Source of the DNA: Watersipora subatra
Taxonomy: Eukaryota > Bryozoa > Gymnolaemata > Cheilostomatida > Watersiporidae
DNA: 64,000 bases
Assembly (NCBI RefSeq): GCF_963576615.1
Contig: NC_088714.1
Span: 27,958,558 to 28,022,557 of the forward strand
Direction: 5' to 3'
Positions 25,408-36,269 of the stretch are shown here, piece after piece. Positions within the stretch are counted from its first letter, which is position 1; each line of letters opens with the position of its first letter. The notes below the pieces were generated by a model that saw only the letters and a list, made by a program, of their open reading frames with translations, ran no database searches and was not told the origin of the DNA. Position numbers and translations under genes: made by a program.

Positions 25408-25546
25408 CATGTGATATTGATGATACACGGACAGTCTCATTGGTAGATTACATCACAAGGAAGTATGGCATAAGCCTTAAGTCTTGATTCCTTGTGACGC
25501 AATTTACCACCTAAGAAGACCTTCCGTGCATCATCAACATCACATG
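25408..25546. repeat. long inverted repeat (hairpin) just upstream of the WSC gene 2 promoter
   Basis: The left arm 25408-25464 and right arm 25487-25546 are imperfect complements of nearly 60 bp around a 22-nt loop. Matching blocks include CATGTGATNTTGATGAT, CACGGA and TCACAAGGAA. The right arm ends 18 bp before the TATA box. It could be a small fold-back element or a regulatory palindrome. Confidence 0.75.
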
Positions 25547-25563
25547 CCATTCCTGGTGATTAC

Positions 25564-25571
25564 TATATAAA
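25564..25571 (+). promoter_or_regulatory. TATA box of WSC gene 2
   Basis: TATATAAA inside TACTATATAAAC, 89 bp before the ATG at 25653. It is identical over twelve bases to the WSC gene 1 core promoter. Confidence 0.75.
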
Positions 25572-25652
25572 CAGTTTGCATGTTATTCAAATCACTTGAG
25601 ATTGCTCCTGCTGACAGATCTACATGTACATCTTCAAATTTGGTGAATCAAA

Positions 25653-28600
25653 ATGTTAAAACTTTTTGCTCTGATGTACATCCTCATAGCCGGATTTGGT
25701 TTCAGTGAAGGTAAGCATCACTTTGTTAACTAAATCATAACGTTTTTGCAACTGTTGGCACTTAACAGATTGTGGCATCTTTGTATGATATGAAAAATAT
25801 TTTGCTAGAGCTTATCAAGTTTATACGAATGAAACAATTCTCATAATGATAGCAACATTTGAGTGATATATCTATACATATGTTGTAATTCTACACACAT
25901 GAACTACTTGCGTAAAGTCTGAAACTATGAAATCCTTTAAAAAGTAAAAGAGGCTTAATTATTTTTATTACATTGTATTTTACATTCGGGTTGTACTCTA
26001 TTTACACTGATAGCAAAACAATTATTTAAAAAGTTAAAAGTGAATTGTACACTTTACAAATTAATTCTTGACATTCATAAAATAGAAAAGTCATAACTAT
26101 GTAAATGCATGAAAGCTTCAAACTTGGACAGCTTTGTAACTATTAAACTTTATCTAGTTCTTTAAAATGAAATCTTTTATCTAAGTTTTGTTTTTTAAAT
26201 AAAAGTATAGGCACTCGAGTATTGAGTTTATACGTTTTTGCCAAAATCCGTCTGATACAGAATATGTGTATTCATTTATAGTTTAAAAATTTCGAGCTGT
26301 ATTAACTAAACTATCTTATGAAGCTTAGCTTGACTACGTTTAAAATAAATGTTTCAACAATTCTATTAAAATTTCTGAATTTTTGTAGGAATAAAATACC
26401 AGGGCTGCTATACTGATGAAGATGTCTCCAGAGACCTTCCAGATGTAAACAGTGGAGGAAATGATAGCGACATACAAAAATGCGTTGACTTGTGCACTTT
26501 CAAAGGTTTGTATATGAAAAAAAGGTAAGAAAATAACTAGTTATAAAATTATTTATTAAAAATAAATAACGAAACTGTTGTTTTTAGGTTACCTTACTTA
26601 TATAACATAAATGTTTAGTTAGCTAGTATAAAAGTTAAAAGGGGAAATATATAACTTTTTGGTGTTATCAAACACAATATATTTAAATTTTAGCATACAA
26701 GTATGCAGGCCTGCAGGGTAACATGTGCTATTGTGGAGACAGCTTTGGAAAGTACTGCAAAGTTGATGATTCTCTGTGCAGCATACGATGTCCTGGAAAC
26801 GATCAACAGAACTGTGGGGGAGCCAACAAGAATTCTATCTACAGTACTAACTACCTAGGTAAGTCACAACCAAGAGAGAAATTTGTTACAAAAATAAGAA
26901 TAGTAACAGAAAACATTGAAATAAGATCAGAACAATAGATATCTATTATTAGTGAAAATATATTTGTTATACTTGGGTAACTTGTGAGTTATACTCAATT
27001 TTTGAATTTATATGTAGTTTTGTACTTAAGGTGATACACTCGTTGTATCACCTATAGTCAGCATGCTGAAAATCAAGCAAGGTTAACAGGTCTATAAGCC
27101 TTCCAGTTAGTCTGATATGTACATGTACTTGTGTGACTGGTCTCAAATGTTTTGTGTTTTATAGCAGGTGTTGACATTGTCTGTCTTTCAACTGTCTAAC
27201 AAGTTTGAGACTTAGCAATTAAACTTTGATAGTAAATAACTTTGACTGTGAAAAGTATGGAGTTTTCTTCTACATTTTGACAGCAATAATAATACTTGTT
27301 ATAGTCAATAGCAAAATATATTATAGGCAACGACTTAGCATTTTTCTATATATGCAAAATACTTTTTCTAATTAATTTTTTTAATAGATTTGTGTTCATC
27401 TTAATTATTAAATATTCAAATTAAAAAGCCACAGCCACATGCATTCTAATTAGTGTAAATAAATGCGATGTAAATACAGTATATTTTCTCCTGCCATGAT
27501 GCAACAAATACATTGTAATTTTGTGCCATGTTATAATATATTGATGAGTATCTTCTCAATTTTGTTTAAATGCTCTACAACTTGTCTGAGGTAAAAATTA
27601 AAACTAAATTAATATTGAAAATTAAATTTTACACAATACAATTAATTTTAATTTAATTTAAATAGACTGGTTTGAAAGATCACATATTTGTATGATACCT
27701 TTTTATATCATTATGTTATTCACTGAAGCATCAAAAAGCTAAAACTTCTCCAATGTTTTTGTAACAAAAAATGGTAAAGGTGTTACAAATTTGCATTTAT
27801 CTGTCACAAGTATAAACTCGTGCACAAACCTTTAGTAGATTTTATCAGAAAGTATCAGTATTTTTCTGGCATTTGTGATTGTTTATGATGTTTGAGTGAC
27901 TATGACTGCCAGGATGCTTCAAATCTCAAATCCTCATATCAAATCAAGCTTTAAATTCTCAATTCTCAAAACAAAGTTGCAACTGTATCTACTAAAAGAA
28001 GACATCGCACAAACTGCTCAAACAATGTGACTGTGGTAGAAACACTGTGTCATGACGTCTATATTGTGTTGGCTATCTGTTGCAAGCTAGTTTCAATTTA
28101 GCACTGCTGATAGCCGTTTGAGTACAGATCATACAATACAAAGTTAATTGCACTTGCAGGCTGCTGGAAAGACAGCCCAACTCGTGACATAAGAAGTTTT
28201 AACTCTATGCCCAATTCTAATGCAACTATTCAGAACTGTGTTGCTCTGTGTCGGCAAAATGGTATGTCAAATATATATTTTCCTGAGATATAAACACTAC
28301 AGACTTGCCAATGTACATTATAAAAAGCATTATGCGAAAAAAGCTTTTTCTTTCAAGGCACAAAGTTTACTTTTGCGGTGTCTTTTTATTTTAGTTTTGT
28401 CCAATGATCTAATTTGCGTTAATTTAAATAAAGTTAATTTATATCTTAAGTTTTAAATGAACACCCCAAATAGTTGATACTAGATAGTCAAGTCTAAATT
28501 TAAAACATAATTTTATGTTAAACTAGGAAGTTTATGGCTAAAGGTTTTTTGAAAACTGATCATAACAATTTTTGAGTGTTTTAGGCATTGTTTTAGTTCA

Positions 28601-30041
28601 TTCAGCACATGCTTCGCAAAAATTATGCATAGATAATATGCTATTATAGGCTAATTAATATACTCGTAAATAAAATCAAACGTTGCTCATTGTTAGTGTC
28701 TGCTTTCAAGAAAGTGAACATTTTATCATTGCAATCTTGAGTTGTTTTGCTCTGCATGTGAACAAAAAATTACATGCTTTGCAATTTCTCTTATTAAGAA
28801 ATTTTTATCCCACAATTCATCTTTTGCACTTTCTCTCATTTAATTCCCAAATAGAAATTTTGCATTCACGCAAATTTTGCATAAACATTTAGCAAATTTC
28901 TCAAACATAATGTTTTTGGTTACTCTAGGACACTTATGTATTCACCTCATCTAACTTTCGCGTTTTCGCGGAGTCCTCCTCTCGCAAAAATTGCATGAGC
29001 GAAACTAAACTATCATAACAAATGAGTGAAAACACAGAATTAAATAACTTTGTTCATGGATAGTCCGAGAAACAAATGGCAGCAAGTGATCAAATTGCAT
29101 TATCGATACTGGCCGCACAATTTTACCTGTGGTTTATAATTACAAACTAGTCCCAAATTGTCATTTTTTTCTTACTGGTGAACCGAACCTGAGGAATCTA
29201 ATTATGTTTGTTCCACTGGATTTATTTTCACATCACTATATTTTCGCACTCATCAGAGCTGGGAAATTAAGTTGCATCAAAATTTTACTCTGTATGTTAC
29301 TCACGAAACTAAATACTAGCGAAATATAAGTGTCCTAGGGTAATAAGTATTGTACAAGCAACTGCAAACAACTGAGAAAGTGGTATGCAAACAAAGCTAG
29401 TAAGTTGGGCCTTCTATTAGTATTACAACTTCCAGTCAGGTGCACCATGGGATATTGTAAAGTGCACCATAAGATATTGTCAGGTGCACCATAGGATCTT
29501 GTCAGATGTGCCATGGGATATTGTCTGGTGCAACAACTAACTGTATTATTGCCCATAAAATGGTAGAGTGGTTATTTGATGGTAAAGGTAGTGAGTGTAA
29601 AATTTACCAGGCTGAAAATTATGAGTCTGAATCCTGTCAAAAGTTTATCTTTTTTCTAACCTCTAAGCGTGGCTTCAGACAGACGAACAGTACAGACTTG
29701 ACTCTTATTATAGTAAAGTTGGCTTGCTCACACACTTGTGGAGAAATGTGGAATTATTTGATTACTTGAGGTTTTACGCTGAGGTTCTTACTGAATTAAA
29801 CATTCTGATACTAGGTGACTTAGAAGAATTATTTCTATATTTGTATGTTTTAGGATACAAGTATGCAGGAGCCCAATATTTCTCTCAGTGCTTCTGTGAC
29901 AACCGGTTTGGAATGTACCCGGAGTTGGAGAGATCTTCTTGCTCAGCTACTTGTCGTGGAAATCCTCAGCAGAAGTGTGGAGGCGTTTGGGCAAACTCTG
30001 TCTTTGACACTCAGATAGATTGTGGCTGCTTTCAACCTTGA
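25653..30041 (+). CDS. secreted protein with two WSC domains (WSC gene 2), five exons
   Basis: Exons are 25653-25710, 26389-26505, 26694-26858, 28160-28261 and 29854-30041, all GT-AG and phase 1, giving 209 residues. Exon 1 is a signal peptide (MLKLFALMYILIAGFGFSEG). WSC domain 1 runs GCYTDEDVSRDL, CVDLC, YKYAGL, CYCGD, CPGNDQQNCGG. Domain 2 runs GCWKDSPTRDIR, CVALC, YKYAGAQ, CFCDNRFG, CRGNPQQKCGG. It ends DCGCFQP, a CxC tail that gene 1 lacks in its annotated frame. One NAT glycosylation sequon lies early in domain 2. The first four exons have exactly the lengths seen in gene 1. Intron 3 (1301 bp) is plain. Intron 4 (1592 bp) carries a MITE, a short tandem repeat and a SINE-like head. The WSC fold is known to bind glycans in other proteins; the ligand is not known here. 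Confidence 0.92.
28928..29335. mobile_element. MITE with TA target duplication in intron 4 of WSC gene 2
   Basis: Ends GGACACTTATGT (left) and ATATAAGTGTCC (right) are inverted repeats. TA flanks both sides (28926-28927, 29336-29337), within CTAG at each junction, which suits a Tc1/mariner-like MITE. The 408-bp interior repeatedly shows TTTCGCG/GCGAAA motifs and has no transposase frame. Confidence 0.65.
29434..29532 (+). repeat. short tandem repeat, about 25-bp unit
   Basis: Four to five degenerate copies of a unit containing GTCAGGTGCACCATGGGATATT lie head to tail in intron 4 of WSC gene 2. Confidence 0.7.
29561..29640 (+). repeat. tRNA-derived SINE-like head
   Basis: TGGTAGAGTGGTTATTTG resembles an RNA polymerase III A box region and GAGTCTGAATCCTG a B box, spaced about 55 bp apart. 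There is no complete cloverleaf, so this is a SINE remnant at best. It lies in intron 4 of WSC gene 2. Confidence 0.35.
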
Positions 30042-30153
30042 GAGATGTAGCGTAAAGATTGGATGGCTTTCTCAATTATTGAATTGTTATCAATTGTGAT
30101 GATTTACCAATTTTTCAAAATTATTTTAGCTTTTACAGAACTAAGTTGAGTTA

Positions 30154-30159
30154 AATAAA
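30154..30159 (+). terminator. polyadenylation signal of WSC gene 2
   Basis: AATAAA, 113 nt downstream of the stop codon, followed by an A/T-rich and then T-rich stretch. Confidence 0.65.
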
Positions 30160-31493
30160 CCTTATTGCACCACAAGACTAAGTTGTTTATTTTTACCTGT
30201 TGAAAAAAATAATGTGTTTTACCCTCCACTCTCCAACAGAAGCACAAAGTTTTAAATATTGAACAATAATCCCATATGCTTTTAGATATTAATCCATTAG
30301 CAATGCAAATTTTTTATTTAGTAACTAAACAATGCCATATAACTTAATTGACTTGACACCGACAAATAGAAATAAAAGTTTAAACTATGAAAGAGGTTCT
30401 GCTATTAGTTAAAAATGTTTGAGATACTCGTAGTAGGAAACAACCAAAGGCTGCATAATCATTATGTTTGGAATATGCAACAAGAAACAGGACTGTACCT
30501 GTTGTATAAATCAATGTACTCACATGTACTGATGTGAAGATGAAGAAGAGACCCTCTCTTTCGTTACACTTCCTTATATCCTCCCCTATACTGCCTTACA
30601 CTAGCTAATCTACTAGCTTTACCCACTAACTTTATCCAGCTTTATGCACTCACCGTAATTACCAAGACCACCTGTACTGCCTTGAGCTCATACACCAATA
30701 TAGCCTTAGCCTAACAAATCCCATAATACAACAGTATTCAACTATAGAATTCTAAATTTTATGTTTTATCGTTGCAAACATATGAAGTGGTTTAAAACAA
30801 TGACAGAAATAATGGAAATTTTAGCAACACAGCGTTTATTTATCTATTAGTTTAGTGGCAACAGTTGAAGTAGCCCAACCAGTGAAAGCACAAAAAATTG
30901 ATTTACTTGAAAATTATTTACGATCCTGTTTTTTATTAAAGATAGTATTTCAAACCAATAATCAGAGTCATTTTTTGTGTGGAAAATTCTGGAGCTATTT
31001 ACAACAAAATGCAATCAATTAAGAACAAAGAAACACCTTTTACATCAATCATTAACACATCATTCTCTTTATCTCTTGGTAAATACTCTTTCGTATCACT
31101 CCGTTTAATATTGCTGTACTAGGTTTGGTCTTGTTTTGTATCGGAGAGGTGAATGCTGTGTTTGCTGTAACTATGCTCTTTATTATCAAGCCTGACCATA
31201 CAAGTTATACATCAAATTAAATGATTCACCAGAAGCTGTACTAAGGTCAAAACACAATCACAGGTGTCGACATTGTGTTGCAATGCCCTCTACTAAGGAC
31301 ATTACACTCCCGTTTAGAAATCTCTTACTCGAAATTTGGTGAACTAGTTTACTGATTTTCACTGATTTACTTTTCAAATATTGCTCATTCTCTAAAAAAA
31401 CAGAAACTAATATTTCAATTGGCTAGTATACATGTTATAACTCAAACCCAACAAGTTTAATAAAGTAAAATAAAGCCTCGTGTGTTTTTTAGA
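30160..31493. other. no recognisable feature
   Basis: AT-rich intergenic sequence downstream of WSC gene 2. No ORF, RNA gene or repeat end was recognised. Confidence 0.4.
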
Positions 31494-31850
31494 CCAGTGA
31501 ATCCCAACTTTTTTTGAGAAATGAGCCAATTGTTGTTGCATTTAAATAATCCTAGGACCAACCACCAATCAAAATAACACCTAATGACACACTTATGTAG
31601 TAATACATATACACTGTAGGTAAGTGTTATAACGTCTTTATACACTAACTTAGTATGAAATCTGTGCTTAAAAGCCACCTGAATATCATTGCTGAATTAA
31701 GAGGAAGACACATGAAGATCTTGAACTTTTCAGTGTCTTTTGCTTTTATGTTTGTATTGCAGTCGAGCTTGAGAAGCTCAGCTCACACAGACATGTGGAA
31801 GCAATCTCAAAATGGCTTTTTTGGCAGCAAAATAAGAAACTAGTTGGTTG
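31494..31850 (+). mobile_element. possible hAT remnant
   Basis: CCAGTGAATCCCAACTTTTTT at 31494 is a degraded form of the common hAT end CAGTGGTTCCCAAC. The following 350 bp has a short ORF (31655-31843) without a recognised domain. No second end was found, so the limits are arbitrary. Confidence 0.3.
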
Positions 31851-32610
31851 AAGATAACCAAAAATAATTCATATTCAAATGAGCAAAATTTAGCGGTAAG
31901 TTAAGATATGTTTTAATTCAATGAGATACTGGAGCTCTTTCAATCTTGTGTGTTTTCTAGTGATGAATGCTAAGCCATGCGGGTCTTTAATCCAGCTAGA
32001 GATTTCCATTTTTCTTTCTAAAAAATTCTTCATCACAGTCAACTTTGTGTAGAATCTGAGTGATTAAACATGGTGCAACCATCAATAGGTTTCACAATTA
32101 TATCATCATGGTAACAACTGCGCAAAATAAAAGTGGCAAGTCACAAAAGTGCAATGGTTCAACTTCTTAATAGTTTATATAAGAACAATTTTACCGACAA
32201 CTGTTTTGATCATTAATCTTGTTTATAACTTAAAACATAAACACTTATACTAAGCTCTTTTTTATTATTTTTGAACATTTTGAATGATAGCAGCAGCTCC
32301 ATCACAAGCTTACAATTATTAAGCTCCCTTATTAAGCTATTACAACGAAGAAATAAGAAATAATTATTGTATATTTGATTTCTGGAAATAAATGGTCCTT
32401 GTTGGGCAGGTTACAATTTTTACTGCAATTCCTTCTACATGTACATGTATATATCTTAAATCAGCATTATTTGAGATTCCCTTAAAATACTTACAGATTC
32501 ATCATTAATAAGAAGTGATTTTTGAAGTGATTATTGGAGATTTTTAAATTTTCTAGAAAACTAACAAAGCATGGCTGGATGAAATGCATGATTATTGCTT
32601 ATTAAATCAG
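31851..32610. other. no recognisable feature
   Basis: AT-rich spacer leading into the repeat mosaic at 32.6 kb. Nothing supported was seen. Confidence 0.4.
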
Positions 32611-32658
32611 TTCATGGTAATGAGCTCTCTTTCCAATGCTGGGCCCTAATACCTTTTG

Positions 32659-33296
<638 letters not shown>

Positions 33297-33397
33297 ACCA
33301 ATTAAATTGTTGTATTACCGTATATGTAGCTGGCCTTTATCGTTAAGCTACTCAATGTGTTTTTACGTACAGTCATATGAGCTTCAAATCATTTTAA

Positions 33398-33443
33398 TTT
33401 TACCTGATGAATGGTAGCAACCATGAAACTTTAAGTTGTAAAA
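33398..33443 (+). ncRNA. hammerhead ribozyme motif, Penelope-associated
   Basis: Core CTGATGA (33404-33410) is followed by stem II ATGGT/ACCAT with loop AGCA (33411-33424), then GAA (33425-33427). A short stem III follows, ACT/AGT with loop TTA (33428-33436), and the pre-cleavage base is T at 33437. Stem I is TTTTAC (33398-33403) paired perfectly with GTAAAA (33438-33443). Every conserved core position is present. Cleavage would fall between 33437 and 33438 (GUU|G). It lies about 100 bp after the stop of the GIY-YIG frame, where Penelope-like elements are known to carry minimal type I hammerheads with a tiny stem III. Activity is not shown. Confidence 0.75.
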
Positions 33444-33541
33444 TGTTTTAAAAGTTTTCAGTTCTTAATATAGTTTATATAAATGCTCTATTTTAATATT
33501 GAGCACTCTCTTCTAGTGAACTGCAACCTTCTTCTTCATCA

Positions 33542-33542
<1 letters not shown>

Positions 33543-33578
<36 letters not shown>
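33543..33578. repeat. (TA)n microsatellite
   Basis: Perfect TA repeat directly before a Helitron-like 5' end. Confidence 0.95.
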
Positions 33579-33581
<3 letters not shown>

Positions 33582-33803
33582 TGCTCAAAGTTAGTTGTGT
33601 GTATGTATGTGTGTGTATGTGTGTGTTTGCGTTTACAGCTATAGCTATTAAAATAGGGTAAGTGCTATTAAAACGCTTCGGATGGATTTGAACTCACGAT
33701 GAATTCATCCGCAAGTTTTTTTTATTCAAACGGTCTTCTACTGGGCTACATAAAGCATATTAATTACTGATGTTATCATATTCCGTATATCATATGTGCA
33801 CAA
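33579..33803 (+). mobile_element. Helitron-like non-autonomous element, 5' end fragment
   Basis: Starts TCTTGCTCAAAGTTAG after a TA tract and matches 35021-35253 almost base for base. Similarity stops at GTGCACAA (33803), where a copy of the 50-bp flank from 32611 begins. It includes the minus-strand tRNA-like module described for the full copy. Confidence 0.6.
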
Positions 33804-33853
33804 TCATGGTAATGAGCTTTCTTTCCAATGCTGGGCCCTAATACCTTTTGCCA

Positions 33854-33866
33854 ATATATATATGTA

Positions 33867-33926
<60 letters not shown>

Positions 33927-34010
33927 TATATACATATATACATATATACATATATATAGATGGCGGTAGGGGATATATATACATATATACATATATATAT
34001 ATATATAGAT
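33854..34010. repeat. TA/TATG microsatellite cluster
   Basis: Mixed TA, TATG and TACA repeats. A 14-bp segment GATGGCGGTAGGGG occurs at 33959-33972 and again at 34008-34021, at the junction with the LINE fragment. Confidence 0.9.
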
Positions 34011-35005
34011 GGCGGTAGGGGACTCAAAAGTGTACAGCAGACAGTGAAAGAGGAGGAGCAAAGCATAAAAGCATATGCAGCCTCCATGGCTATCTCAGAT
34101 AATTTGCTAGCTGAATTTCAATCGGCTGCTCTCACAACGGACCTACGCCCTGATGATGAGGAAATTGACTGGCATACGAAACCTCTTCATGGTGCTTACC
34201 ACCAACAAATATTTAAGGTTGGCGATCTTCACCAGACATATATGTGGCTGAACAAAGGAAACTTAACGGCCAATACAGAGTCGCTAATCATGGCAGCCCA
34301 GGAGCAAGTGCTCCCAACAAGGCAACTCCAAACAAAAATCTATCACACTAGAGACGATCCTAGATGCAGACTGTGCAAAGGTGCACCTGAGACCATCCAA
34401 CACATCATCAGTGGATGCAAGCAGCTAGCAGGGAACGCATACACTGAGCGGCATAATCATGTCGCAGGTATTGTGTATAGAAGTCTATGTGATGAGTATG
34501 GCCTTAATAAACCACAACACTGGTGGGAAACTCCTGGTAAGGTCAATGAAAATGACCGCGCTAAGATCCTCTGGGACTTCTACATCCAAACTGACAAGCA
34601 TGTCCTAGCAAACCAACCAGATATAGTGGTGGTAGACAAGGAGAACAAGAGGGCTACTATAATAGATATAGCAGTACCCAATGACTACAATATAGCCAGC
34701 AAAGAAAAAGAAAAGGTAGAAAAATATCTCCCTCTTGGAGAAGAAATTGAAAAATGCTGGAATGTAAGAACAACCGTAATCCCAGTAGTCATTGGGGCAC
34801 TGGGCGCAATAACACCGGCGCATAAAATTTGGCTTGCCCAAATACCAACAACAATCAACTCAGGTGAGTTGCAGAAAAGTGCGCTATTGGGAACAGCTAA
34901 GATCTTGAGACGAGTGCTCAAACTCCCAGGTCTCTGGTAGGAGACCCGAGTTAGAGCAGAAATTACCACCCAGACGGGGTATCCGGAGTGAGGAAACAAT
35001 TTTTT
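34011..35005 (+). pseudogene. R2/R4-type non-LTR retrotransposon, 5'-truncated ORF end and 3' UTR
   Basis: An uninterrupted frame from the TA junction to TAG 34938-34940 encodes the C-terminal third of a reverse transcriptase polyprotein. It has a CCHC zinc motif (CRLCKGAPETIQHIISGC, C-x2-C-x8-H-x4-C). A restriction-like endonuclease follows (PDIVVVDKENKRATIIDIAV, with the PD and ID residues of the PD-(D/E)xK fold). It ends TAKILRRVLKLPGLW. This order is that of site-specific R2/R4-like LINEs. A 60-bp 3' UTR containing AGGAAACAATTTTTT ends in (TA)n. The reverse transcriptase itself is missing, as in a typical 5'-truncated insertion. The absence of stops suggests a young copy. The exact clade is uncertain. 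Confidence 0.8.
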
Positions 35006-35020
35006 ATATATATATATATA

Positions 35021-35970
35021 TCTTGCTCAAAGTTAGTTGTGTGTATGTATGTGTGTGTATGTGTGTGTTTGCGTTTACAGCTATAGCTATTAAAATAGGG
35101 TAAGTGCTATTAAAACACTTTGGATGGATTTGAACACTTTGAACTCACGACGAATTCATCCGCAAGTTTTTTTATTCAAACGGTCTTCTACTGGGCTACA
35201 TAAAGCATATTAATTACTGATGTTATCATATTCCGTATATCATATGTGCACAATAACTATTTCAGCATTGCACCCACAATGCCCCTGCTAAGAAATATTT
35301 TTCGCAATGTTCAATTACTATATCTGGGGTCAAGGCCATTTTTTTCATGCGGATAATTATATTATCATCGTAGAAAAGAGCCTTCAAGTTCTCTCTCCGT
35401 TCGGTCAAACAAAGACAGTGCGAACTCTCATTTTAACATTTGTACCAGTATCGAAAGGTACCAGTATCGTCGTATTCAAAGTTTGATTGATAACTTCTAG
35501 AGAAACAGTAACATTTTTATACACACACACACTTCTATGCACATATTGTTATTATTAATTCAACACATTCAGAATTTTTATTTTGTTTTTTCAGTTCGTA
35601 ATAATTTTATCATTACTGAATCATTTTTTATTGTAATTGGAGCAAAACCGACTGAATTCAGCTATTACTTGCTAATTTCACATTTATATCAAATCCCTTT
35701 TATAATTGTTTTATTTTTTAAACTTAGTTGACCTGCACAGAACATTTTTCTCATGATATGAAGTCTGAAAGTTGCAGTGGTTTGACAAAATTTGAATACC
35801 TTCACAGTTGTTTTTATTTTCTCTTAAATTATTTCAACTACACAAACCACTTTTCTCATGATTTGTGTTTAAAAAGTTAGAATGGCAAATGTTGTTATAT
35901 ATTAAATACAAATTAATTTTCTTTGCAAAGACTTTTTTATTACTTGGGCAACGCTGGGTAGTACAGGTAG
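35021..35970 (+). mobile_element. Helitron-like non-autonomous element with tRNA-like module
   Basis: Begins TCTTGCTCAAAG after (TA)n and ends GGGCAACGCTGGG-TAGTACAGGTAG before T. That is a 3' hairpin-like block followed by a CTAG-type end, and the 5' end is TC, matching Helitron rules. The minus strand at about 35110-35200 has an A-box-like CCAGTAGAAGACC and a B-box-like GAGTTCAAA. Two relatives, at 55239-56412 and 58927-59386, share both ends. There is no Rep/helicase frame. A tRNA-derived SINE read on the other strand is the alternative. Confidence 0.5.
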
Positions 35971-36269
35971 TCATTTAATATTGTTGCATGACCATTGTCA
36001 TGTCCAAATGCTCAGCATTTGCGTATGTGTTGCGCCACTGTTTCATGCTCAGTGCTTCATGCCCACTGCTCCATACCCATAAGCATATGCCTCATGTGTC
36101 ATGTGCAAATGCCGCAAAAATGACCAGCATTAGCGTATGACCAAAGCCTTGGTCAAAGCACTGTTGTTCACTGAGAATTTAATTAGCATAATTACCTAAA
36201 AGCAAATTACCAAAAAAAAACATTTATCCGTTTATGCTGAGCCAATAGAAAACATGTTTTCAGCCTACG
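35971..36269. other. degenerate short repeats
   Basis: Loosely repeated words such as CATGCTCAGTGCTTCATGCC, GCATATGCC and CAGCATT-GCGTATG occur between 36000 and 36150. There is no gene. Confidence 0.4.

Noticed and set aside
29234..29256. Minus-strand CTGATGAGTGCGAAA, hammerhead-like
   Set aside because: Stem II could be only one pair and no stem III or stem I partner is evident.
29506..29769. 87-codon ORF in intron 4 of WSC gene 2
   Set aside because: It covers a short tandem repeat and a SINE-like head and shows no WSC or other motif.
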